64,000 bases of DNA, from assembly GCF_022539315.1 (NCBI RefSeq), contig NC_066317.1, positions 44,176,435 through 44,240,434 on the forward strand, given 5' to 3'. The translations under genes and the position numbers were made by a program. This document shows, piece by piece, positions 36,283 through 48,620 of this stretch. Source of the DNA: Serinus canaria (Eukaryota > Chordata > Aves > Passeriformes > Fringillidae). The number at the start of each line of letters is the position of its first letter. Within the stretch, counting starts at the first letter, position 1. The notes below the pieces were generated by a model. That model saw nothing but the letters and a program-made list of their open reading frames with translations, was not told where the DNA came from and did no database searches.

Positions 36283-39200
36283 ATACTGAGCTAATCTCAG
36301 TATATCTCTCAATCATATACTTGCATATTTGCTGTATGAAAAACACTGCACAATATGTAACTTTCCAAGGTAAAATTTTCTTTAAGAAGCTGATTTCGTT
36401 CAAACAATCAGACCTGGGTATAATACTTTTGGTATTATAGGTAAGATGATCTATTTGTCTTTCTTAATTTTCATTGGATTTTATTTAGCTTCATGGACAA
36501 CCAGGTCTAAATCCACTGCTAACAACTGGTGTCTTCTAGTTGACTGCTGGGGTTTGAATGAGGTCATAATGAATAGGCAACTGCAGAGTGCTGATAACTA
36601 TTCCTGTGTAGTGAGCCAAATCCATCTCTAATTTAACCATGTCCCTTCCATAGAGATGCTGCTAATAAATTCACTTGTGGCATTAAAAACAGGACTGATT
36701 TTGTGAGAGCTGTCTGATTTGGAAACTGAAGATAAAAGGCAAGGTAGTGAAACATGCATCAATTGAAGGAGCAACATAATAGAAACATGGAAGAGAAGCA
36801 GGGAAAACAATAGATATATTTTAAAGAATCTTAATTTTGCATTGTGCTTGGTTTATGCCTATTTCTTGTATCAGTCAGGGGTTTTAAAATGTCTTTGTGT
36901 TAACATCACCATAGTTACATCTCCATACAAACAAAAGCATAATAATCATGGTGAGAAGTGTAATGCATGACATCCAGACACATTTTCTTAGTAATTTATA
37001 ATTATGAATTCTTTATAATACTAAGCTGCACTGCGCTGCTGGCTGGTTTCAAACAAATGAAAATGGGTATAGTACATCCAATTTCAAATATGATACCAAT
37101 ATCAGTCACATCAAACAGAATTAAAATTTGGTTTAATTGCACTTTGATTAAACTGGTAAAAATTATTGGAAGAGAAAATTATATTGGTATTAAAGTGTTC
37201 TTATGCCTCTTAAGTTACCAAAAAAGAAGCAGTCAGCTTTAAACTGAATGAAGGTTGTCAAGACAACACTTTTCGTATTTTTGTCAGATAAAAATCACAA
37301 TTTTAGCTCTCTTTACAGTGCAAAATGACAGCAGTCTGTTCTGCACTGATTGCATCCAGAAGTCTTTAAAACTGGCTGTATTAATATTAAGCCTGCCATT
37401 TTCTGATTTCTGACTTCTGCCACCACATAAGTCTCTGGTATCTTTTACTGATTTTGTGAGGGACTCTCAATTAATACCAGCACATCTTATTTTTGTAATA
37501 ATTTTATGAAAATAATAATTTCCCCTGCTTTCTGAGTATAGTCCACCACATGCCCCCCATTCCTCTTACTGGGTCAGTGTGGTCTTTTTACCATAACATC
37601 TCAAACACTTCAAAACATCATACACAGAGCACTGCTTAGGGCCTCTCACTCTTTTTTCTTTGAGTGCATAAGGGATGGTGCCATTTCCCAGAGATGCCCA
37701 CAAAAATTTGGCACAAAAAGTACATGGACCCCAATGTCTCTCAAAATGAGATAGCATGGCTACTCTAGAGAAGCATGGCTGCTCTATTTACTGATAAACT
37801 TCTTTCAATTTGCTGATGTATTTCATTAGATAGTTTTAAATTTTTTCCCATTCTCTTCAATTTTTTCATTCTCTATTCTCAAAGGCATCCCTGGTTTGTG
37901 TAGTAGCTGCCAGGGGTGGCAAAGGTTCTGGACACAAACCAGGTTTTTCCCTCTGTAAAACCTGGAGTATGATGATGGGATCTCTAAAGTCTGATCAGAA
38001 ACAAGGAGCCAAGTTAATGAATGCGAAGGGAAAGCATTTCCTGAGCACCTCCCACAGTCCACGTTCTTTTTCCAGCCTTTGGCTTACACAGGTGGTTGAT
38101 CTTCCTGTTTGGTCCCCAAGCATCTCCTTTCACCTACAGAGCTGCACTGTCAGGATCTTAGGATGTTTCCATCTCCTAGAACATAGGTTGTAAGTTGAAC
38201 AAAGGGATCCAATCTCAGAAGTTGTGAGAGCATTCAAAACATTGTTCCAGAACTAATTCCTTACAATCTTATTTTTGTCTGAATCTGGCATCTCTTTTTT
38301 ATGACCTTCTTTCAGCCTTCTTGAAGTGCAGAGCATGTTCTGGGTTTACTTTTGGCAACCTCAGATAGAAAAGTATCTGGTTAGCAGCATAAATCACGTC
38401 CATCCCTAAGGCTTAATATTCCATTACCACATTTGCTGTTTAGTTTTGCTTTTAGATGTTAGCACATTACTGATGTATACTTGTAGTTTAAATCCCAGTG
38501 TGATGTGGCTTTATATTTTACAGTAACTCAGCAAGGCTGAGGCAAGAGGATTTGTTCCCAGCATTATTTTTATAAATGTTAAGTGTTTAAACCTGGCTTT
38601 GGAATTTTTCTATTTTATTTTGCTAAAATATTTCATTCCTTCTTAAGAAGACTGGAATACATCAGGCATATTCCAGAAGACTGGAATTTGTTCTGGCAGC
38701 AATTTGTGACTGAACTTGTTAATATTATTTTTGTAAAGGCAGAAGATTTAATCAAATAATACTCTTTATCAATGCATATGATGAAATCAAATGCACATCT
38801 TGTACTAGAAGTAATATCTTGAAGTAAGAGCTTTAAACTCTCATTCCTGGAGCAGATGCAGGGATTTTTGGTGTAACTGATGAAGGAGACTAGGAGGGAC
38901 TAGAGAGAGGGAGATGCTTCATTGCTGCAGTTACTGATACCTGTCATCCTGTCCAAATTTCTCACGTTGACCTGTGTGTTACCAGCATATTATCCATGTG
39001 CAGGAGTTTGCTTGTCCTGCCTCTGCAGCCTCCCTTGTGAGAGCACAAATTTGTGTTGGCTGTGCAGTAAACTGCACTGAGGGCTTAATCCAAGTTGAAA
39101 ACAATCCAGCAGCAGCAGGAAGCAGTAATCTCCCCAGACCAGTTTGGCCTCATAATTGCTTTTGCCAGCAGGAGAGGTTGATGTAGATGTGGGAATGAGC

Positions 39201-42089
39201 AGCAGCAGCAGGAGGTGAAATAACTTCTGGCTTATTTGATCTTAAAGTAAACCCCTGGTGAGCAACCAAGCCCCTAGAGATGTGTGTGGACAAAATCTTC
39301 CTTGTCAATTTGCATAGTACCTCAAACAGAAACACTTTTAGATCCTTCTCATAAATGCAAACAGGTTACATGTTTTGCTGGCTCACTGGTTTTGACCATT
39401 TTTCCAGTACATGCCCATGTGCCCCATCCTATTCCCCTCTAGACCACATCAGGCCTATTCTCCTTAACATGGATGAAAGATTTAAAGGGTTGTAAAGGGA
39501 GTAGGTGCACCCTGAACATATCCTTTTGTGAGCAGCAAAACCACATTTAGTAGAGGCCAGGCTCTTTACTACTAAATACGTGTGGTGTTCCCAGCAGCAG
39601 AGTGGTTTCTTTCCACACAGCTGCAATTTTTAATTATGCAGCTGGTGACATCTGGTGCCAAGATTACAGGATTCCCTGTGGCAGATGAAAGCTGGTGCTG
39701 CTGTCATAACAAGGAGATGGTGGAAACAGGTTTGTGCCTGGGATTAGGCTCACATGTTACAAAACATTTGCATGCCCTGCTGGGAAGTTCTCTGCTAATT
39801 TTTTATTTACTTCCTATATATGGCTAGCTTTGAGATCCTATATCTTGTAACCTATAGAAGGCAATATCCGATTTTGTCTCCACCTATAACAGCAATAAAC
39901 TTTCAAATACCACTCTGTGTGATTGGACATCTTTGTAGAAAGCAGGGCAAATCCTATTATTTTAGGTCACCTTAATATTTTGAAATAATGCTATGAAACT
40001 GAATAAAAATTAGCTTTTAGTTAATAAATCTTGAACACGGTTATTGATGCAAAGAAGTTGCTATCCAAGAGACCCAGGGGCAACAGATTAGAACGCTGGA
40101 TTTTGCACAGACCCCAGTTGATCTGCTCTGCCTCCACCTGCTTGCCAAATTATTTCAGAAAAATAGGGAGGAAAAAAGCGCCCAGCAGATGGTGCTGCCT
40201 GATCACTCATGGAGCCAGCCGGGCAGAGAGAAGGTAAAAACCAGTTTGTGGTCTCTTAAAAGCAGTGGTGGTGGGACAGTGGTGTCATTGGAGCAGGAAC
40301 TGAAACAATCGCTGACTTGACTTGTTTTCCTTAGAATTGATGAGGTATTTTATAAGCAAATATTTAAATTCTCTTTGTTTTTTCTCTATTGTCCTAAGTC
40401 TATTGAAAGTTAATGTAATTAAGAATAGCAACTCTACAGAATAAAATATTTTAAACAAAAATTGCAAGTCTATTGAATAATGTATTTTAAAGGTATTGTA
40501 TAAGCACACCAAAAATCTATATTCATAATTATATCTCTTTTCTAAGAACTGTACTTACATACTCATTCTTCAGTAGGTGACAGTTTTGTTCATAAAAATT
40601 TTCCTTATGTCTGTTTGTATTAATTTCTCACAGGATTTAGCCATTAACCACTTCATCACCTCAGTATGATAATTTGGACTTGTCAAATCCTAATGATTTT
40701 GTAACTAAAGGCAGGTATTCATGTCAATAGCAGAAACCACTGCTGCTCCTGAAGGAAATCTGCTGTAATATATGACCTCAGCAGGAAACCTTTAATCTTG
40801 CATTTTGTACCTGCCTCAGCTCTCAATAGATGAATGATGCTGTCTCATGTAGCATGTGCTACAATAAATTTATGGGGTTGTTAATCAAAAAAGAAAGGCT
40901 CATGGCTTCATAGCTCAATGAAAATAGAAGGTTGCTGTCCACACTGTCATTGGCAATTAACCATTTGTCAATAACTCAACTGCTCCACAATCTGCCTCCG
41001 GAGTTTTAAATGCAGATAACTTCAAATGCCCATTAAGGCACATGTCCAATCTCATCTTCTGCTTGTGCTTCCTCCCCCACCAAGCTTCCTTGTGTTGGAC
41101 AGGTCTTCTGGTGGATTCTTGGAGGACTTCAGTGGCAGGGCTCACACTGACTTGTGTGACACCAAGACCCCTTCTGGTCCCTCCAGCCCCATGTCACCTG
41201 CCCAAGAGCTGAGCACGCAGGGCTCAGGCTTTGCTGTGCCTGCAGCAGTGCTGGAGGGGGTGGGAAGCACCTTCCCAGGGTGAGTTCTGTCTGTGGGCAC
41301 TGTTTAATTTTGAACAGCATCTGCATTTCTCCTGAAGCAAGTGAGAAGAAAATTGTCTGAGAGTGTTTTCTATGCACTCATCCCTTTCAGATTTCAACTC
41401 ATGCTGATCCCTGTCTGAGTGCTTCAAGCAGACAGTGATTGGAAGATTTTGCAAAGGTTCCATTTGAAAAGCTGGACTTGGGTGGCCTTATGGATCCCAC
41501 CAAAAGCCACATTTTGAGTTTTTCCCCTTTTTATTGTTTGTACATAAAACTCTCCTGGAGGAATGGTGAGATTGTGTGATCTCTTGGCAGTAACAAGATT
41601 AGAAATTTGTGGATCCTATGTCATTGTTGCTCCAAGTGTCCTTGTCACTCTGAGACTTAGACAGGTAAAAACTGATTTTTCAAAATGTTTTCCTTTTTCC
41701 AATAAAATCCACCATTTTGTGGCAAAATTCCTTAAGTTTTTTTCATTCCCAAGCAGTTTCTCTTGCTGAAAGTCCTATATCTATTTGTCACCGATTTTTC
41801 AATTCATCTGCTTGTCACTAATGTTTCTTCTCATGAGGAGAAACGTTCTCATTTATTATAACAGTCTTTGGCCTTTTCTTAAATCCTGTTGTTCAACAGT
41901 CAGACTTTTTTGTATCCTTGTCTACTTTCACCAGCAATTCTCTTCCTATTGAGATCTTCCTTTTTTTTTTTTTTTTTTAACATACACACATATGCCAACA
42001 TGCACAGAAAAAAAAGGAAGATTTGGACAATAATAGCCTTTGTCCTGAGTAATTCACTAATTGTCTCCTTCCTACCCTGCCATATAAAA
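36283..42089. other. Intergenic, no gene recognised
   Basis: No coding exon or young repeat recognised. It holds a CTCF-like site (40182-40197) and a T18 run at 41961-41978 just before the CR1 tail. Confidence 0.6.
40182..40197 (+). promoter_or_regulatory. CTCF-like motif in intergenic DNA
   Basis: CCAGCAGATGGTGCTG fits the CTCF core CCASYAGRKGGCRSY except for T in place of C at one position. It points in the plus direction, away from the promoter motif at 6816-6831. Occupancy is not known. Confidence 0.4.
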
Positions 42090-42166
42090 GGGCTGCATGG
42101 TTTAGTGGTGCTGGAAACAATGATCTTAGAAATCTTTTCCAACCTTTACAATTCTGTGGCTCTATT
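42090..42166 (+). mobile_element. CR1 LINE extreme 3' tail
   Basis: gggctgcatggtttagtggt, then ctggaaacaatgatcttag, then ttttccaacctttacaattctg matches the last 70-80 bp of a CR1 in plus orientation. A severely 5'-truncated copy. Confidence 0.75.
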
Positions 42167-44271
42167 TCATTCTTCACCACTAGGTATCAGCATTGCTCAC
42201 TCTATTTTTATATTTCCTAGCTAAGAAATTAAGCTGTTACACTTCAGTCCCAGCAAGGAATTATTAACTAGTGCACAAGTCTTCAATCTGCTTTTCTGGA
42301 GCAAATGGTCTTGAATACTCTAAGGACAAAGTTATAAAGAAAACTCAAGGTGCATAATTAGCTGGTCTCTACTATAAGTGTGTTATATTGACATGGTCTG
42401 TGCAATGAACATCCCAAAGAACAGTCATGCTTGGTGATTTACAAGGAATGGTTTCTCAAAAATGTTAGCAAAATCAGGTGGAAAGAGGGTTTGAACAGAA
42501 CAATGAAAATATCCATTAACAGTCACTCAAGTGCATTTTACAAGATGCTGAACCCACAATCCAAATATTTTTTAAAAAAGAAATACTTCCTCTAGAAGTA
42601 TTGTTTAAGATCATAAAGTAAGAATTAAGGAACAGTCAGAACAAAATAGAGAACCTTTTTTGAAAGACAAAAGTGAAAATGAACAAATCTGGGAAGAGCA
42701 AAAATAATTCTATTTATCTGAATTGTCTGGTGATGATACCAGAGCCCTTTAGGTGCAATTGCTTCAATTCTTAATTTTAATCTGCCAAGGGAAGAATTGC
42801 TTAACACATATTTCTGTTCTCTTGTGGGGTGAAGTTCATAGAAGGGAGATCATATTTTCTGTAATATGGAGTTATTTTAATAAGAATATGGTATTGTGTC
42901 CTCACTTCAGAGGTTTTAGGACAACTAGCATTGTCTGAGCAAAAGTTAGGATACCAACCAAATCTAAAGATGTTGGAAAAGAGCACCGAGTAATGAATAA
43001 ATTGAAAAAAAAGCCGCATAGTTACACAAATAGATATGAGAGTAGGCAGGGCATTTTTACAGGCTATTGCATAGCACCCTACAAAATAGGAAACTTGGAA
43101 GTGCTGCAGCTTTATTGTAGAAAGCCAAATGTCCATGAAATCCCATTGCAAACTACTGGACAAGTAGCCAGAAAAGCTACTATTGCTCTGCAAATGTATA
43201 AAACAGAGGAATCCTAAGCAAGACCTGAGTTAGGGAATAACACTGAAAATTCTGAAAGACTGAAGGAGCAGCAGAAATGGTTAAAGAGCAGGAAAACCTG
43301 GTCTGCCTGCTGTTGTCTCAAATAATGGGAGAGGAGGATTGCCCAGAGGTGTGGAGGAATGAGCTGAGCCCTTGTAGCTGTGAGTCAGGGGCTGCCTTGG
43401 GCTGTCCTCCTGCAGAGCCAGGTTTGCTCCCTTGGCATCCATGTCACAGCTGATCTGCACCTGGGCAAACCAGTGACTGGCAGGTGTGAGCTGCCCGTGG
43501 GAAACCTCACAGTGACCAGAAACTGGAACCAGACAAATTGAAGTGAAAATAAGATGAGTTTCTGAAAAGTCAGTGCAACTGACCATGAAAACTGTCTCCT
43601 AAAGCTCACTTCTCTGGCAGTGGAAATACTTGTAGCAGATGTAGACTGTTTTTCTCCTTAAGATAAGGCAGGAGCTAATTCTGTCTGATTTCTCTGTGTT
43701 TCTCTGGGTGTTCTTCTATTTCCACATTTGTTCATTTTGAAAAACTATAAAAGCACTTCAAGTAATTATTTGAAAATTTAAAATATTTGCTATGTAATAG
43801 GTTTCTAAATGAAAGGGGGTTTGCTTTCAAAAATATCAGTATGATAATTGTTTTCCTAGATATAACCAATAAGTTAAAAAAAATAGGCAATTTTATTCCT
43901 AACATTTGTTTGTCATTACATTTATGCTACTGTGTTTGTGCTAAGATATTTATATTCATTTGACTACATTATTTGCATACAATAAGAGGTAAACCTTCAC
44001 ATAATAACATATTTGACCATTTTATGAAATATTTTACAAAATATTTTACTGAGAAACCAATATCTCCAATGATTGTTCTATGCTGTCACTATGAGTAATT
44101 GTAAGTAATTCAGACAAGGTGATATATCACTTAAAATGATGGAATAAGTGAAGAAATGCTTAAAATGCTTGACTTTGCATAGGGAGAAATTTACCTATGC
44201 TTTAAAGCTGACCAAGGCAAATCATTGTTCCCTGGCAGATGCCCAGCTACCGAATACATTTAACCTGGAAA
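42167..44271. other. Intergenic, no gene recognised
   Basis: A 130-codon minus-strand frame (42801-43193) has no recognisable domain and is treated as chance. Confidence 0.6.
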
Positions 44272-44276
44272 GAATC

Positions 44277-44742
44277 TGTCATGGTTTAGGATCAGCAATT
44301 CCTAATTGAGTGTCCTATCCCTCCCACAGTGGTTCCCCCCTCTGGTGGGAGACACAAGAGGCAGAGATTACAGGTTGAGGTAAAAGCAATTTACTGGACA
44401 CTGCAATGAGATAAGAAAACAAACAGCAACAGCAACATTATAGATAAAAATATACAAAAAGGGGATGATTCACAGGCAAAAAATTGCTCACAGATTGGGA
44501 AAATGAGCACAGGATGCACAGATCCTCCAGCTGGGATCAGTGTTTCCCCACTGCTCCATTTGCTGCTTGCTCCCCAGGAAAAGGGACCTGGGAGGGGAGA
44601 AAGTCCCTTTTGCCCACTCCCAGCCATGACATAAGATGCTGTGGAATAGCACAATGTCTTGGACATGCCCAAACAGCTCCAGACTCTGCCCCCTCAAGGC
44701 TACTGCAGAGACTTAGCCCTGTCCTTGCAGGAAACCAGGACA
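44277..44742 (-). mobile_element. Solo LTR of an ERVL-type endogenous retrovirus, 466 bp
   Basis: Bounded by TG...CA with terminal inverted repeats TGTCATGGTTTAG and its partner GGAAACCAGGACA, which pair at TGTCnTGGTTT. It is flanked by a perfect 5-bp target duplication, gaatc, at 44272-44276 and 44743-44747. A 5-bp duplication is typical of class III (ERVL) elements. The minus strand starts TGTCCTGGTTTCC, like many avian LTRs, so minus orientation is favoured. No internal retroviral genes are present, consistent with LTR-LTR recombination. Confidence 0.88.
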
Positions 44743-45324
44743 GAATCTAAATGCTTGCAGGCACTCTGGAGCACTTTGGACTATTTTTGATGGCCATATT
44801 TATGAGAAAATTATGGCTTGGGGCACATTTAGCCTTTAGCAATTAATGAGCTTTGCTGCAGGAACTGATGTAAGAACCTGAGTTTACATCCCAGGGCACC
44901 GTCCCCATTGCTGTGACATGTGCTGCCTCTGCAGGAGCTGCTGGTGGCAGCCCATCCTGGGCTGGAGAGCCCCTGTCCCCCTCAGCACAGCAGTGCTAGT
45001 GCAGTTTTGTGGCTTCCACAGTTTGCAGGCAGCTGGCTGGAAGCAGGGGCAGAGCACCCACCCAGCTGGATCCATCTGGATGGTGCTGGGAAGGGAGGTG
45101 AGAGAACTGCCTTCTGGCAGAGCAGGTGTGGCCAAGCAACCCCAACAGATGACTTTGCTCTGATTCATATGAGACTTGCTTAGCTGATGCCTGAAGTTAT
45201 ACCATGCTGCTTCCTGATCTCAGCAGTGGAAGACACCACCTATCTTTTGCCTTCCAGAATTTGTTCCTGTGACTTAGACCAAGTTGAGGAAAAAGCCTTG
45301 GTGTATTTGATGGCACCAATATTC

Positions 45325-45362
45325 TGGTTGTGGCTAGGACAGAGTTAATTTTCTTCCTAAGA
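45325..45362 (+). mobile_element. Possible LTR 5' fragment
   Basis: ttctggttgtggctaggaca then gagttaattttcttccta resembles the conserved start of avian ERV LTRs. Similarity fades after about 40 bp and no second end was found. Confidence 0.5.
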
Positions 45363-48300
45363 CACAATATCATCACAGACTCCCTGCTGCACCATCAAGC
45401 ACAGCTTTGAGCATGCTGTTGTCTTGTTGGGAGTTAGGAGCCTCTTGGATGTAACCTCATGGCTGGATTCTCAAGGATGTGCACAAGTCCAAATGGATGC
45501 AATTGCATACCTAATTGGATGAAATGGGTATTATTTAATTCCTGTATTACAGGAGACACTGTGGGTAAGTGTGTGTGAGAGTATGTGTGTGAGAAACAAA
45601 ATGTGAGAAGCAAAATTAATCTTGCAGCAAATGCATGCCTGGAGCTATTCTTTCACAGCAGATGCTTCAAATTTGCTTGGTCCACTTCCTACCCAACTGG
45701 CCATGAAAGTCAAAACACAAATTTACTTCAGTTCAGAAGTTGCCACTTCTCTAGTTGCCACTGTAACATCCAGAGTCTCCCTTTTTACCATATATATGGG
45801 AGGAGGATTGCCTTTTCACCAATCTTTGCTGATCCCCTTTTGCTTTAAAGACCCTAAGATACTGCCCCAAGAATGTCATTTGTAAAGAATGACACCAGGA
45901 AAATGATCAGATGGAGTTGCCATCCCTTCACAGTGCAATGCAGTTCTAGTTAAGTAGCAGATGTATCATGAAATTGGACGTCATACAGTATTTAGCAGGT
46001 CATTTCCAATGTTATTTCATATTTGTCTAATCCTTACAGGGAGATTTTCTTCCTTTCCCTGGGTCAAATTTAATTTAGAAAAAAATTGTCTGGATTTTGC
46101 AGGACAGAAGCCCTAAAAAATTAAATTTTTTGTGGCTTCTGGATATTAAAAAGAATTGAATCAAGCACCTTATGAGTACATTGGCCCTTCCTTTGCAGAT
46201 CTCCTTAAATTTGCCATATGACAGCATAATTTCCAGATACTGCTGCTGGCTTGGAAAAGGGTAGATCACAGGGAAAACTGGGATAGATAAAATTATTGAC
46301 ATAGAGAATTTTATCCCAGCACCTCTATAAATCTGTAATTTTGCTAAACTAGATAGGTTTAACAAATGCAGTCATGTACACCTTGCACCACACACTACTG
46401 CAAAGCTCAGAAAAACCTACAACAAAGTAGGTCAGAGTCCAGACAAAGCTGGGGGGTCTTGAGGCATGTGCAAACACCTCTCACAAAGCTGAGCAGAAGC
46501 CAACCAAAGGTGTGGCTGCACTCCAGGCTCACTTTTCATTGTTATTTCTTTATGTATTACAGAAAGGCCTGTAGATCCCAATTAAAAAGTGCAATTCACT
46601 TCAATTTCAGCAAAAACAAAATCTCACCCCAGTGCTTTGGAGCAGAGTAGGAGGCTTATTGACAAGCATAGAACTGTGTTTCATTTTCAAACAGATTTGC
46701 AGTGCCTTTTTCAGAAAAAGAGTCTCTCCAGTACACTGCTCCCTGTAGAGATATTATAGATCTTGCTACTGAAATGTAACATAATCAAGTATTAAAAAGG
46801 ATACTTTTTGTTGAAACAGTAGGGAGAATTTTTTAATAACTAGATGCAAATATACTCAGTTAAACTTGACCTATAACTAAAATGTGTACCATATGGTTTC
46901 TAACAAGCTACATAAACAATATGTTTCTACTCACAAGGCTTCAAATTTTGCCAGGAGCTGAAAAATATGTTAAAAAAATTTTGCTTTCAAGTCAGCTTTT
47001 TGCAGTTTGCAAAGCACGAATTTCTTTCACTTCTATGGCATGAAATTGCCCTAAGTAATCTTGGAGATTGCTTTGCTCCCAAGCGTTTCTGGGGTTATTT
47101 GCTTTCTTTAGGACAGGAACAAGCATTATCTCAGGAAGCTCAAAGGGTCACTGTCATATCAGTGAGCATATTACATACACCTGCTTTCCAGAAGGTGCAT
47201 TTAAAGCCACTGTAAGGCACAGTACTGAGGGCTGCTGTGACAGTGCTAATGCCAAGTCTGACAGTCTTGAAAGTCTGACAGGTTTAAAGGTTCTTTGGCT
47301 GACAGGACTTCCCTCATTTCCATGTTAGGGTTTTCCGGTGGAGCAGCCCTTGCACAGCTTTGGGCAGTGGGCAGGCAGGATTCTGCTTGTCTGTCAGAAG
47401 CAAAACCACAGAGAAGTGTCCCATGGCTGCATCTGTCTGCTGAGACTTGAAGCAGTCACTGAAAGCTGGAAGCAGTTCTAAGATCTCAGTAATCAAACAT
47501 TACAGATGTTTAACTATTGAGGGTTTCTCAAGGAAGGAAAGATGTTACCACAAGAGCCATCTGGGAAGCATTCTAAATTTTTGGAGCCAAGACTTATGGC
47601 TAAAGTTTTACATTTTGATTGAAGGCTGATGGAAGACCCCATAGAATTTGAAAGGGAGAGCATCTTTTGCAAGCATGAATTTTCTGGGTAATCAGGGCAA
47701 CCTTAATACATAGGGCTGGTATTTGCTTGTTGTAATACTGTACCTTTATTTTTCTCTTCATATAATCTGATAAAATAAAAATCTGTTTTCTTTAAAGCAA
47801 AACTGTATGGACCCCTGCAGTTCCTATGCCTCACAGACCAGACTGTTGTATGCAATTTCTTAGGCTGGAGATTTCATAACTGAAAGTCTTGTGTTTTTAA
47901 AGTTACTTGAAGAGTGCTAGCTTGATCTTCTTCCATGTTTCTGCATAAATACTGATAAAATGCACACAATAATCACAATAAGTATGTTTTACTAAGCTCT
48001 AGCCTGGTACTAATGTGAGCAGTTTGATTGATTTGGACAGGAAGCTGGTTGAGCCAGGTAATGATGAACTAATGGTTCTTTATTATGATTAATGCTTCTC
48101 TTTTCTTTCTCTCTTTCTTTCTTTATTTGTATAGTGCTGATGTTGTGCATATGTAAAATGTGCAAGAAATATGATACATAAGCATATTTTAGGTTGGTAT
48201 GGAAGAGTTGTAAGTACAGTAAATGTGCTGATAAACTTTTAGACAAAACTGAACTTTTTTTTTTCCTTTTTTTTTTTGTAAAATAAATACTTGACTTCAG

Positions 48301-48379
48301 GGGTCGCACAATTATTTAGAATTAATAGCATTAATCACTTTTTTTGCTTGAATGTACTCACCCTATCCTGGTGTTCAAG
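45363..48379. other. Intergenic, no gene recognised
   Basis: Mixed AT-rich DNA with a (tttc)n-like pyrimidine tract near 48092-48125. Nothing coding supported. Confidence 0.55.
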
Positions 48380-48620
48380 CTGCAGTATTACAGCATGTGA
48401 AATAAGGACAACAGGCCTAATTGAAAAACTCATGCCAGAATTTATTTTATTAGAAGGGAATTTAAAAAGTCAGAGAAAATGAATCATTTCCTAAATTAAT
48501 GAATGTATCACTTACTAACTGTCATTAAAACCTTGTTAATTTGATCCAGTGACAAAGCTAATTAAGAAGATATATGTGCTTCTAAAAACTAATGAATATT
48601 TTAAACACTTTATTCTTGTC
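48380..48620. other. Candidate conserved noncoding element
   Basis: A dense, non-repetitive AT-rich stretch with several homeodomain-type TAAT cores (for example taattgaaaaa and ctaattaagaag) and no element signature. It looks like the class of deeply conserved enhancers found in vertebrate gene deserts, but this impression rests on composition only. Confidence 0.25.

Noticed and set aside
42801..43193. 130-codon minus-strand frame
   Set aside because: No recognisable homology or codon pattern; opposite-strand frames of similar quality overlap it.
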